DNA of 64,000 nt from Methylotenera sp. (GTDB lineage: Bacteria > Pseudomonadota > Gammaproteobacteria > Burkholderiales > Methylophilaceae): assembly GCF_030653755.1 (NCBI RefSeq), contig NZ_JAURYU010000015.1, positions 18,021 through 82,020 of the forward strand, in the 5' to 3' direction. The number at the start of each line of letters is the position of its first letter. Position 1 is the first letter of the stretch. This document shows, one piece after another, positions 27,169 through 36,500 of the stretch. Both the position numbers and the translations under genes were made by a program. A model generated the notes under the pieces. That model was not told the DNA's origin. It ran no database searches and worked only from the letters and a program-made list of their open reading frames with translations.

Positions 27169-27599
27169 GATAGCCCATTCTCTAGGATTTTTTGTGCTTC
27201 AATTTTCTACTTTTTAAGTAAATAATATTGTGTACGCTTACTAATTTACACTCAATTTTATTTAAGCGAAATATAAAAACTGAAATATCTGAGGCTTATT
27301 TTCAGTGTAATTTTTATTCACCAAATATCTCTTACAATTAACTATAAGCTCATTGTAAGAGATTAGCGAACCATTGGTGATGGATTAGCTCAAATTGGTT
27401 AGCGCTAAATCATAAATAATTAATTGGCACTTAAATTGTGCAATATAATCCAAATATACATTTGGCACTTTATTTGGTGCTTTTGTGTATACTTTAATAT
27501 AGGTTGAGTAAGACAATGCTTTTGAATTTTGATTGTAATTAAGGCTGCCATGCCTGTAAATTTTGGTGCTTTAAGAAAGAAGACTTCTGTTCTTAAATA
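27169..27599. promoter_or_regulatory. Intergenic region with tandem TTGGCAC motifs
   Basis: AT-rich, non-coding bases between the histidine kinase (minus) and the CHASE3-GGDEF gene (plus). TTGGCAC occurs at 27424-27430 and 27462-27468, each followed after a few bases by GTGC (27438-27441, 27477-27480), giving two GCAC-N-GTGC inverted repeats. The TTGGCAC-N5-TTG spacing resembles a sigma-54 promoter, but the -12 pair is GT or GG instead of GC. The rest shows nothing clear. Confidence 0.35.
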
Positions 27600-27674
27600 C
27601 TGAGGCTTATTATTACCACTAATCTAAATTACAGAAAGCAGATTTTACTGCCGCCGATAGTTGCGTCAATCATA

Positions 27675-28784
27675 TTGTTGATTGCAATGTCATGGGTGTT
27701 TTTTAGCGCACAAAGTTTGATGGCTCTAATTAATCGCAAAGTTGAAATTGCCGATACACGTTATGAAATTGTCAAGCTGATGAATACAATTGTAGAAGCT
27801 GAAACAGGACTCAGAGGTTACCTACTGACAGGTAGCGTTCAATTTCTTGAGCCATATAATCGCTCAGCAAAAGAAACTTCTTTATTATTCTCTCAAATAA
27901 AAAGCCTCGAAAAAGATTTCCCTGGTTTTAAATCTTCGCTTGCAACCTTAGATACGCTAATCAAAGAGAAATTTAGCATCATAGAATCAACCCTTCAAGT
28001 CCAACTCGCTGCTGGCTCATATTCTCCACACTTAAGGCTTTCTAATGATGCCAGCAAAGCTTTAATAGAAAAGATTCGAGTAGAAATAGATCAGTTGGAT
28101 AAGGTGATGCAGTCCGAAGCAGCGCTAGTTGATGTAGAGCTAAGCCTTACTATTAATAGCTTAAAGTTGGGTTCGCTAATTGTTGTCTTATTGATTATCA
28201 CCATACTATTAATTAACTATAGGAGAACCATCTGGCTATTTGAGCATGCGTCATCTAGCCAAGAGTTAGCTGAGGAGTTTGGCTACCTTGCGATGCATGA
28301 TGCACTGACACATTTACCCAACAGACGAAATTTTGAGCAGTATCTTAAAAAGTCAATTTCACAAGCTAATCGACACTCGCAAAAAGTTGGTCTGTTGTAT
28401 ATGGACTTGGATGGGTTTAAGTTAATTAACGACCAATATGGACATCATGTTGGTGATGATGCTTTGGTTAGCGCAGTTGCTATGATCAATGGCGTACTTC
28501 GAGATTTTGATTTTCTTGCAAGAGTAGGTGGTGATGAGTTTGCACTTGTGGTGCAAAACTTTAATAACGCAAATGAACTGTTAATACTGGCAAATCGAAT
28601 TATTCAAGCACTTAAAACGCCAGTGATGACGATCGGTAAAGACGATGTATTGATGGGCGTTAGTATTGGTATCGCTACTTACCCTGACCAAGTAAAGAAT
28701 ATTAAGGCGCTAATTACAGCCGCAGATGAAGCCATGTATAAAGCAAAAGCGACAGGTAAAAATCAAGCTTTTTTTCATGCTTAA
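27675..28784 (+). CDS. CHASE3-GGDEF diguanylate cyclase
   Basis: About 370 residues. A first membrane helix is followed by a periplasmic CHASE3-like helical domain (ETGLRGYLLTG motif, about 30-165), a second helix (about 170-190), and a GGDEF domain with an intact GGDEF at about 285-289 and an RDFD inhibitory site five residues upstream. It should make c-di-GMP. The frame is open upstream to 27597 and encodes a positively charged stretch (YRKQ) before the first helix, yet has no ATG, GTG or TTG until TTG 27675, so the true start may be a rare codon such as ATT or CTG. Confidence 0.83.
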   Translation: MLIAMSWVFFSAQSLMALINRKVEIADTRYEIVKLMNTIVEAETGLRGYLLTGSVQFLEPYNRSAKETSLLFSQIKSLEKDFPGFKSSLATLDTLIKEKFSIIESTLQVQLAAGSYSPHLRLSNDASKALIEKIRVEIDQLDKVMQSEAALVDVELSLTINSLKLGSLIVVLLIITILLINYRRTIWLFEHASSSQELAEEFGYLAMHDALTHLPNRRNFEQYLKKSISQANRHSQKVGLLYMDLDGFKLINDQYGHHVGDDALVSAVAMINGVLRDFDFLARVGGDEFALVVQNFNNANELLILANRIIQALKTPVMTIGKDDVLMGVSIGIATYPDQVKNIKALITAADEAMYKAKATGKNQAFFHA

Positions 28785-29065
28785 TAGCTGAAAATATAAT
28801 TGGCTGAAGCTTTTTTATTGGCGACAAATTAAGCTAATGTCCACATAATGATGCTCGAGTGTTGTGTTAACTATTAGCAAACGATGCTGTTAGGTACGGA
28901 ATTTTCCTATCACCATGGGCACGTAAAACTTGAGAAATCATAACCTGATAACCGTTAAGCCAATTAGACTGGGCAGCTTAGGCTCAAGGGGCTAGTGTGT
29001 TTCATTTACTGTTTATTTATTCGTGTTTAAAGTAGCTGGATGATTTTTAGTTTTGAAAGTATGTA
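28785..29065. other. Intergenic region without recognisable features
   Basis: 281 bases between the CHASE3-GGDEF gene and the DUF2798 gene. I see no open frame of note, no clear promoter pair and no c-di-GMP riboswitch motif. Confidence 0.4.
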
Positions 29066-29302
29066 ATGAATATAAAAGTACCTAAACGTCACTCCCATGT
29101 CGTATTTGCATTTTTTATGGCGGGTATCATGGCGGTTTTAATGTCTGCAATCATCGTGGCAGTAAGTAGTGGTGTTAATGATGGCTATTTACAGCGAGTA
29201 ATTCATGCATACACGCTTGCAATGCCTTCCGCATTTGTTTGCGTACTTTTTGTAAGGCCTATCGTGGTTAAATTAGTTTCGTTAGTGGTTGCGACGGATT
29301 AG
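29066..29302 (+). CDS. DUF2798 small membrane protein
   Basis: A 78-residue protein with two membrane helices, the second rich in small residues (AYTLAMPSAFVCVLFVRP), a pattern of the DUF2798 family. The N-terminus is basic and cytoplasmic (KVPKRHSH). Function of the family is unknown. It stands alone with a strong hairpin terminator 39 bases after the stop. Confidence 0.72.
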   Translation: MNIKVPKRHSHVVFAFFMAGIMAVLMSAIIVAVSSGVNDGYLQRVIHAYTLAMPSAFVCVLFVRPIVVKLVSLVVATD

Positions 29303-29340
29303 CAAACAATTTAATAAATAATGGCTAGCTTAATTGCTAA

Positions 29341-29379
29341 AAATAAATACCACGACTAATTTGGTCGTGGTATTTATTT
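29341..29379. terminator. Strong intrinsic terminator
   Basis: A perfect 16-bp stem (29341-29356 with 29364-29379) closes a 7-base loop and is flanked by A-rich and T-rich ends, so it can act in both directions. It separates the DUF2798 gene from the decayed esterase. Confidence 0.85.
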
Positions 29380-29417
29380 TATGAAACAAGCTTAGTGTTA
29401 CGTGTAGATTAGCTGAG

Positions 29418-29838
29418 TTATTTTAATCTTTTTTTCAACTCCTCCGCTGCTTGCGTCATGGCAGATCGTGCAGCAGTTAGTTGGCTTAAAACGTTAAGGC
29501 GTTGCCAATAGTGGAGAGGCGTAAATATTCTGGCGTTGTAATACATCTGTTGTGTTGTTATTCCAAAACCATTTCATCATGCCTGTGGTTAAAAAGTGAC
29601 CGGCGTCGAACTCATCGTAAGAGGCATTTTCAAAGTTTGCATTCGTCACTGGCCAAAATAATAGTTGGTTACGAATGCTAGGTGTACCTTTATTTTTAGC
29701 CATCAAGGCAACTACTGCTGCCATGTTTCCACCCACACTGTTGCCAGCCACAGCCAAACATTTTCCATCTACATTAATTTCTGCACCGTTTTCAGATACC
29801 CATTTGGTTGTAGCATAGGCTTCATATTTAAGTAAAGT
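29418..29838 (-). pseudogene. Decayed alpha/beta-hydrolase (HSL-type esterase)
   Basis: Minus strand. From about 29826 the frame reads YEAYATTKWV and AVAGNSVGGN, with the GNSVGG nucleophile elbow of HSL-family esterases, and stays in register to LLATP, where it meets TAA at about 29494. A second piece in another frame (29418-29491) matches the usual C-terminal helix (RSAMTQAAEELKKRLK). Missing are the N-terminal third, with the HGGG oxyanion region, and the middle segment that should carry the catalytic Asp and His. A deletion followed by decay fits. The neighbouring genes are unrelated. Confidence 0.8.
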
Positions 29839-29960
29839 TTAATCCATAAATACTAAAAGCGATGTTACTTCTGACGGCTGTAAAAAAAAGCATACAAACA
29901 GGAACATATTAGATTTATTAATTGTCATTGTATGTAATTATTTAAAGTAGAGGTAATGAT

Positions 29961-30113
29961 ATGAGTGATAACCAAACTGTTGAGAAGCAGCTTGCAACTT
30001 TGAGTGAGAAGTTATCCCAAATTAATCACAATATGCTGAAAGTCTTTTGGATTGTTGCAATCTTTGCATTATTGTATTTTGGCCTAATGATTTATATGCT
30101 TTTTTTAAGATAA
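29961..30113 (+). CDS. 50-residue single-helix membrane peptide
   Basis: M S D N Q T V E K Q ... ends in LFLR. The first half is a polar, Gln/Glu/Lys-rich amphipathic helix; the second half (about 29-47) is one hydrophobic membrane helix. A GAGG ribosome-binding site lies 7 bases before the ATG. It overlaps no other good gene and ends 14 bases before the protease start, so the two are probably cotranscribed. No family recognised; the size and shape fit small regulatory membrane proteins. Confidence 0.65.
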   Translation: MSDNQTVEKQLATLSEKLSQINHNMLKVFWIVAIFALLYFGLMIYMLFLR

Positions 30114-30127
30114 GTGAATCAGCTATC

Positions 30128-31156
30128 ATGAATAAATTTGGTGTGTTATTTCTTTTGATGGCGAGCACGTCTTACGCCGAGCATATACCAGCGCCCACAG
30201 ATGAGTTTTTATACCAACTTAAACAGTCATTAGTCAAAGTAGTGACTACCACCAAGTCTGGTGGTCACGGTTTTGGCACCGGTGTGGCAATCAGTAAAGA
30301 TCATGTGGTGACCAATTGCCATGTGCTGACAAATGCAAATGGTATCAGCATTAGTAAATGGGGCGTGGAATATGCCCCTTTATCGTTGCAGGCAGATTGG
30401 AAGCACGATTTATGTATTTTAAAGTTTGAGTGGGCAGATCTTAATCCTGTTGCAATGTCTGACAACGATAGTCTGCAATACGAACAGCCTGTGATTTCTA
30501 TTTCAATGCCAACAGATTCTCCAGCACCTTATGTTGCATTGAGTAACATTAAAGCTTTATATCCGATGGATGATGCAGAGGTAGTCAGAACGGAAGCAGC
30601 GTTTTCTATAGGAGCTAGTGGAAGCCCCATTTTTGACTATGCAGGTAAACTGATAGGTATTAGTACGTTTAAAAGCCCTGGGCGTAAGGCTTATTACTAC
30701 AATATGCCAGTGAAGTGGATTAAAGCGTTATTGACGCATGAATCCACAGACATAAATGCATTACACGACTTACCATTTTGGGATGCCCCCGAAGATAAGC
30801 GCCCATTTTTTATGCGTATTGTGATGCCTTTTCAAAACAACCGATGGCTTGATGTACAAAAAGTAGCCATGGATTGGGTTGGTGATGAGCCACAAAATGC
30901 AGAAGCATGGTACTACTTAGGTACTTCATTCCAACATTTAGGAGATATGGCAAATGCCATACAAAACTACAAAAAGGCGCTTTCATTTCACCAGTTACAC
31001 CCAGCAAGCCTGAGTGCGTTAGCCCTGATTGCTCAATCGCAGGGCGATACATTAGCGCTTAGTAAGATTAAATCTCAAGTAAAAGGTATTAGCCATGAGG
31101 CGTTAGAAGGATTAAACGACATACTAAGTGCCAATCAACCTTCTGCTAATCATTAA
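30128..31156 (+). CDS. Periplasmic trypsin-like serine protease with TPR repeats
   Basis: About 342 residues from ATG 30128 (a longer frame from 30047 overlaps the 50-residue gene and lacks a signal peptide at its start). Signal peptide ends near TSYAE. The chymotrypsin-fold domain has the triad His65 (NCHVLTN), Asp94 (KHDLCIL) and Ser164 (GASGSP). The C-terminal third (about 235-330) has TPR-like helices (AEAWYYLGTSFQHLGD). No PDZ domain is present, unlike DegP. It likely cleaves misfolded or specific periplasmic proteins. It lies between a small membrane peptide and a membrane-anchored protein. Confidence 0.83.
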   Translation: MNKFGVLFLLMASTSYAEHIPAPTDEFLYQLKQSLVKVVTTTKSGGHGFGTGVAISKDHVVTNCHVLTNANGISISKWGVEYAPLSLQADWKHDLCILKFEWADLNPVAMSDNDSLQYEQPVISISMPTDSPAPYVALSNIKALYPMDDAEVVRTEAAFSIGASGSPIFDYAGKLIGISTFKSPGRKAYYYNMPVKWIKALLTHESTDINALHDLPFWDAPEDKRPFFMRIVMPFQNNRWLDVQKVAMDWVGDEPQNAEAWYYLGTSFQHLGDMANAIQNYKKALSFHQLHPASLSALALIAQSQGDTLALSKIKSQVKGISHEALEGLNDILSANQPSANH

Positions 31157-31159
31157 TAT

Positions 31160-31609
31160 ATGTCATCAAAAGTAATGAAAAAATATTTTAAATACGTCTT
31201 GCTAGCAGTCCCGTTACTCTTAGTATTATTTTATTGCTTCGTTGATGGAAATAAATTATCTTCAAGAAACCATCCCAGCGAGATTTCTAGCAAATTAGTA
31301 CTGTCAATTAACAACTGTCAGGGGATAGCAGCCAAATCTGTAGCCCATTTGAATGCGTTTTTAGAATTTCAAAAGCTTGAGATTGAGGGGCGAAAAATGC
31401 ATGTTTTTCAACAGTGTATGAATGACCAAGGCTATATGGAAAATCCTGAGTGGGTCAAGTTTGCTGAGCCCATTTCTCAAAAAGAGGCTGAAACTTCAGA
31501 TGTTTCATTGAATGAAGCATATGAAAAATTTAGGCGCACACAGATGGTGCTAATTAAGGTGCCTCATCATCACCCCTTGTATTGGAAGATATCTAGGGAA
31601 AGCAAATGA
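31160..31609 (+). CDS. Membrane-anchored protein of unknown function
   Basis: A 149-residue protein with one N-terminal helix (about 12-30) after a Lys-rich start (SSKVMKKYFK) and a periplasmic helical part with two cysteines (NNCQG and FQQCMN). It begins 3 bases after the protease stop, so it is translated with it. No family recognised. A partner or inhibitor of the protease is possible from position only. Confidence 0.62.
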   Translation: MSSKVMKKYFKYVLLAVPLLLVLFYCFVDGNKLSSRNHPSEISSKLVLSINNCQGIAAKSVAHLNAFLEFQKLEIEGRKMHVFQQCMNDQGYMENPEWVKFAEPISQKEAETSDVSLNEAYEKFRRTQMVLIKVPHHHPLYWKISRESK

Positions 31610-31674
31610 CAATTGAATATAGGCAAATTACGTATTTATTCGGTTGATAGTTTGTTTCTACCTGTGTGGATTCA

Positions 31675-33300
31675 TCACACAGGTACGTTAAGCATTTGAA
31701 TATGACTAATGATATTCTCTTCCCCCAGTTTTTGCGTAATACCGGCGCGTTGCATTTTTTCTAAGATATTAGGTCTTACCTGACAAAGTATCAGGCGAGT
31801 ATGGTTAAGTTCGCATTTCTTCATGAGGTCCCAAAAGGTTTGCAGGCCAGTCGCATCAATAATCGGCACATTATCCATACGCAATACCAAGATATCTGCA
31901 TGTGTATGTGCGGTTTCTAGCGCAGTCATTAAACGCTCTGTTACACCAAAGAAAAAAGGGCCTTCCATGGTGAAGATAGCCACGTTATTTGGCAATATTA
32001 GGCTTTTATTGCCAGTTTCCTGAATCAGTTCTTCAATACTCTGCTGTTTGATGCTGACCGCTTCGCTCATGCGTTTCATAAACAAAAGTGCGGCCAACAT
32101 TACCCCAATATTTACTGCAAGAACTAAGTCAGTCAATATAGTCAGTAGAAAAGTAATGATAAGCACTACCACATCTGCTTTAGGTGCGGTGCGTACCATG
32201 TGTGAGAAACGGTGCATTTCACTCATGTTATAAGCGACAATAAATAATATTGCAGATAACGTACACAATGGAATGTGTGCTGCCAAAGGTGCAAACACCA
32301 GCACAATGACGATTAAGGTGATGGTGTGAACAATGCCCGCTAATGGGCCTGTCGCCCCGTTTCGGATGTTGGTTGCCGTTCTAGCAATCGCACCAGTCGA
32401 AGCAAAACCGCCAAACAAAGGTGAGAAAATATTGGCAACCCCTTGCCCAATAAGCTCTTGGTTTGAATCATGTTTAGTATTGGTCATGCTATCCGCGACA
32501 ACAGCAGAAAGTAGTGATTCAATTGCGCCAAGTAAGGCAATGGTAAAAGCTGGGCCAATGAGTTGTAATACTTGTGAAAAGCGAATTGGTAAAAATTCAA
32601 ACTCAGGTAAGCTTTGCGGTATGCCGCCAAATGCCGAGCCAATGGTGGCTACCCCTTTAAAGCTAAAACTTGCCTGAATCGCTGTTACCACAACCATGGC
32701 TATTAAAGGGGAGGGAATACGCTTAAATACTCTCGGCGAGTAAATCACTAATAGCAGGGTTAATAGCGCCAGTAATGTCGTTTGAAGATTCAGGCTAGGA
32801 AATGCTACTATTAAATCCCAAACTTTCTCATGAAAATGCGCTGCGCCTAACGTTGGGTTTAAGCCAAAAAAGTCTTTCCATTGACCTACCCAGATAATAA
32901 TAGCGATACCGCTAGTAAAGCCGACAATCACAGGGTCTGGAATATATTTAATTACCGCGCCAAACCGCACCAATCCCATGATTAGCAATATAAATCCAGC
33001 CATGAGCGTGGCCATTTGCAAACCAGCAATGCCAAATTCTGCGGTGATACCAGCAAGAATGACAATAAACGCCCCAGTAGGCCCTGAGATTTGTAAACGG
33101 CTGCCGCCTAGTAGTGAGCTAATGCCGCCAGCGACTATCGCAGTATAGATACCTTGTTCAGGTTTTGCGCCAGAGGCAATGGCAAATGCCATGGCTAGAG
33201 GAAGTGCCACAATCCCTACAATAATACCCGCCAGTAGATTATTAGCCCAATGTGGTTTTTTAAATAAACCAGCGCGTTTGGCTTCTAGGTAGGCGATCAT
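31675..33300 (-). CDS. SulP-family anion transporter with STAS domain
   Basis: A 541-residue protein: N-terminal SulP core with about 12 helices (SGPTGAFIVILAG is the conserved motif after helix 3) and a C-terminal STAS domain (about 435-535) with the DATG phosphorylation-type motif. SulP proteins move sulfate, bicarbonate or other oxyanions; the substrate here is unclear. The gene is flanked by a membrane-anchored protein on the other strand and the inverted-repeat element at 33385. It is monocistronic. Confidence 0.88.
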   Translation of the reverse strand: MIAYLEAKRAGLFKKPHWANNLLAGIIVGIVALPLAMAFAIASGAKPEQGIYTAIVAGGISSLLGGSRLQISGPTGAFIVILAGITAEFGIAGLQMATLMAGFILLIMGLVRFGAVIKYIPDPVIVGFTSGIAIIIWVGQWKDFFGLNPTLGAAHFHEKVWDLIVAFPSLNLQTTLLALLTLLLVIYSPRVFKRIPSPLIAMVVVTAIQASFSFKGVATIGSAFGGIPQSLPEFEFLPIRFSQVLQLIGPAFTIALLGAIESLLSAVVADSMTNTKHDSNQELIGQGVANIFSPLFGGFASTGAIARTATNIRNGATGPLAGIVHTITLIVIVLVFAPLAAHIPLCTLSAILFIVAYNMSEMHRFSHMVRTAPKADVVVLIITFLLTILTDLVLAVNIGVMLAALLFMKRMSEAVSIKQQSIEELIQETGNKSLILPNNVAIFTMEGPFFFGVTERLMTALETAHTHADILVLRMDNVPIIDATGLQTFWDLMKKCELNHTRLILCQVRPNILEKMQRAGITQKLGEENIISHIQMLNVPV

Positions 33301-33384
33301 TTTTTATGAGAGACGTATGGATAATGGTAATTGATAGTAGCACGCTGCATATGGTTATTTCAAATGGCCAAGCGCATCAATCAT

Positions 33385-33537
33385 TTTAAGGAAATGCGGA
33401 ATAAGTGCCTGCGCGAGCAAATTGCTGCGTTGCGCGGTACTCGAAACCTTGCTGTATACCGCATACTATCTCGGCTTCTGCGTTCCGTGCGCCTTGCACT
33501 TTATCTCGCTCAGCGACTTATTCCGCGTTTCCTTAAA
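33385..33537. mobile_element. MITE-like element with 22-bp inverted ends
   Basis: The ends (33385-33406 and 33516-33537) are 22-bp inverted repeats with one mismatch, which is a G-U pair in the RNA. The inside shows further imperfect symmetry, GC-richer than its surroundings. A frame of 69 codons crosses it but looks like chance. It carries no transposase and would need one in trans, or be a folded, dispersed repeat of the genome. Confidence 0.72.
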
Positions 33538-33588
33538 TAATAGATTATTGATGCTTTTGCATGATTCACTCAAGCAGATGGGCGCGGC

Positions 33589-36500
33589 ATGATAAAATTT
33601 GCGACTATGAATGTGAGTAAACCTGATAATTTAATTCCTGCTAACTTTGATCAAGCGCTACAAAGCTGCATGCTGGTAGATCGGCATGCTTTACGGCGTA
33701 AAGTGCAGGAGATCAAAGTATTGCAAAAAGCGGCGGATGAGAAGTCCTTAGCAAGAGCGCAACGCATGGTGAATGAAGTAGTGCAAAAGATGCATGCTTC
33801 ACAGCAAAAGTATCAACAACGGCTCACACATCTACCCAAGCCAGAATACCCACCAGAACTGCCAGTCAGCGGTAAACGTGATGAAATCTCTCAAGCTATT
33901 AGCAAGCACCAAGTAGTCATTGTATGTGGTGAAACTGGTTCTGGTAAAACCACGCAGTTACCTAAAATTTGTTTAGCGCTTGGCCGTGGTGTCTCAGGGT
34001 TGATTGGGCATACGCAACCAAGGCGTATTGCGGCAAGGTCCGTTGCCAGCCGTATTGCACAAGAGCTGAAAACGCCGTTAGGTGAGGCTGTTGGTTATAA
34101 GGTGCGGTTCAACGATAAATTGTCCGAGTCCAGCTATGTTAAGTTGATGACCGATGGTATTTTGCTCGCAGAAACGCAAGGTGATAAGTTTCTCAATGCT
34201 TATGACACGATTATTATTGATGAGGCGCATGAACGTAGCCTGAATATTGATTTTCTACTTGGCTATCTTAAACAGTTGTTGCCAAAACGTCCTGATTTAA
34301 AAATCATTGTTACGTCTGCAACCATTGACGCGGATCGATTCTCACAGCATTTTAATGGCGCCCCTGTGATTGAGGTGTCTGGTCGTACTTTCCCCGTAGA
34401 GATTCGTTATCGCCCACTAGGTGCCGCAGGTTTCCGTGCTAAGGAAATTGCCGAAGCAGAAAATGCTCAGTTTGATTTAGATGATGACACCATCTTTGGC
34501 ATTGCACGCAAAGCCAAAACAGAAGCGCGTTGGCTAGAAGAAGATGACGAGGAAGAGGCGATTGAAGAGGCCATTTTAGATGCTGCCGATGATTTGCTAC
34601 GTCAAGGTGATGGCGATATTTTAGTGTTTTTACCAGGTGAGCGAGAAATTCGTGATGTTGCTGACCATTTGCGCAAATACCAAGGGCGTTCTGCGAAGCT
34701 AAAGCATATCGAGGTATTACCTTTATTTGCACGCCTGAGTATTGAAGATCAGCAAAAGATTTTCAAAAGCCATAGTAGTCGGCGTATTGTGCTAGCGACC
34801 AACGTAGCAGAAACATCACTGACAGTGCCTGGTATTAAGTATGTCATTGATGCTGGCTTGGCGCGCGTGAATCGATACAGTACCCGTGCAAAAGTTGAGC
34901 AGTTACAGATTGAAAAGATTAGTCAGGCTGCCGCCAAGCAACGTGCTGGGCGTTGTGGTCGTGTTTCAAACGGTATTTGTGTTAGGTTGTATTCCGAGCA
35001 GGATTTTAACGGACGCCCAGCGTTTACCGAGCCCGAAATCTTACGCAGTTCACTAGCCGCTGTGATTTTACGCATGGCGGCATTACGCTTGGGGGATGTC
35101 ACAGAGTTTCCGTTTATTGAAGCTCCATCATCACGCTTAATTGCCGATGGGTACTTGTTGTTGCAAGAGCTTGGCGCGGTAGATGCACGTCGCCAGATTA
35201 CTGAAACTGGCTTGCAACTAGCTAAGCTACCGCTAGATCCGCGAGTAGGACGGATGATTCTTGCTGCTAAGCGTGAGCATTGCTTAAAAGAAATCTTGAT
35301 TATTGCTAGTGTGCTCAGCATACAAGACCCGCGCGAACGCCCAATGGATAAGCGCGAAGCAGCTGATAATGCACATGCTAAGTTTGCAGGTGAGGGCTCA
35401 GACTTTATGAGCTACCTGAAGTTATGGGATTTCTTTGATAGTGCGCTTAAAACCAAGAAATCTAATAAAGACTTGCTCAATCAATGCCACACTAATTTTT
35501 TATCTTTCTTACGTTTGAAAGAATGGCGAGAGTTACATGGACAACTGTTAGATATTGTCTTAGAGATGGAATTTAAGCTGAATGAAAAAGAGGCTAACTT
35601 TGAGCAGATTCACAAAGCCCTGTTGGCTGGCTTACTAGGTAATATTGGGTTTAAAGATGGTGATAGCGATTCATACGCGGGCGCGCGTGGTATTCGCTTC
35701 CACGTAGCGCCTGGCTCCACGCTTAAAAAGACACGTCCAAAATGGGTGATGGCGGCAGAACTAGTGGATACCACCAAGTTATATGCGCGATGTGTCGCTA
35801 AACTTGAACCAGACTGGATTGAACCGCTAGCCAGAGGCCTAACAGAAAGCCATTATTCAGACCCGCGTTGGGACAGGAAAATGGGCATGGTCAACGCTTG
35901 GGAGCGTGTGAGCTTATATGGGCTGACGATTATTCCAAAACGCCGCGTACATTACGGCCCCATTAACCCTGCTGAGTCCCGTGAGATATTTATACGCGAG
36001 GCGCTTGCAAATGGCGAGTTTGATACCAAAGCTGCCTTTTTTACGGCTAATGAACGCTTGATAGCAGAAGTTGAAGAGCTGGAGCATAAAGCGCGCCGAC
36101 AAGACGTGTTGGTGGACGAGCATAAACTTTTTGCATTCTATGATGCCAAAGTACCAGCGGATATTTTTAATGCTGCAAGTTTTGAAAAATGGCGTGCAGA
36201 TGCTGAAAAAATATCTCCAAGACTGCTGTATCTCACGCGCGATGATTTAATGCGGCATGGGGCAGATGCAATTACGGCTGTGCAGTTTCCTGAAAAAATC
36301 ATGTTAGATGGTGTTGAAACTACCTTGAAATATCGCTTTGAGCCAGGTCATGTATTAGATGGTGTGACCGCTACCGTGCCACTTGCATTGCTCAACCAAC
36401 TGAACCCAATTCAAACCGAGTGGCTAGTGCCTGGGATGCTGCGTGAGAAAATTACTTATTTGATTAAAGCCTTACCTAAAACATTCCGTCGTGTATGCGT

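Noticed and set aside
28785..29065. c-di-GMP (GEMM) riboswitch before the DUF2798 gene
   Set aside because: A CACGTAAAAC stretch looked similar, but the second helix and tetraloop-receptor motifs are absent.
29494..29757. Intact small hydrolase gene
   Set aside because: It lacks the catalytic Asp and His and continues into homologous sequence at both ends, so it is part of a pseudogene.
33331..33540. 69-codon open frame across the inverted-repeat element
   Set aside because: It follows the element and its inverted ends rather than gene features; no ribosome-binding site and no protein-like composition.
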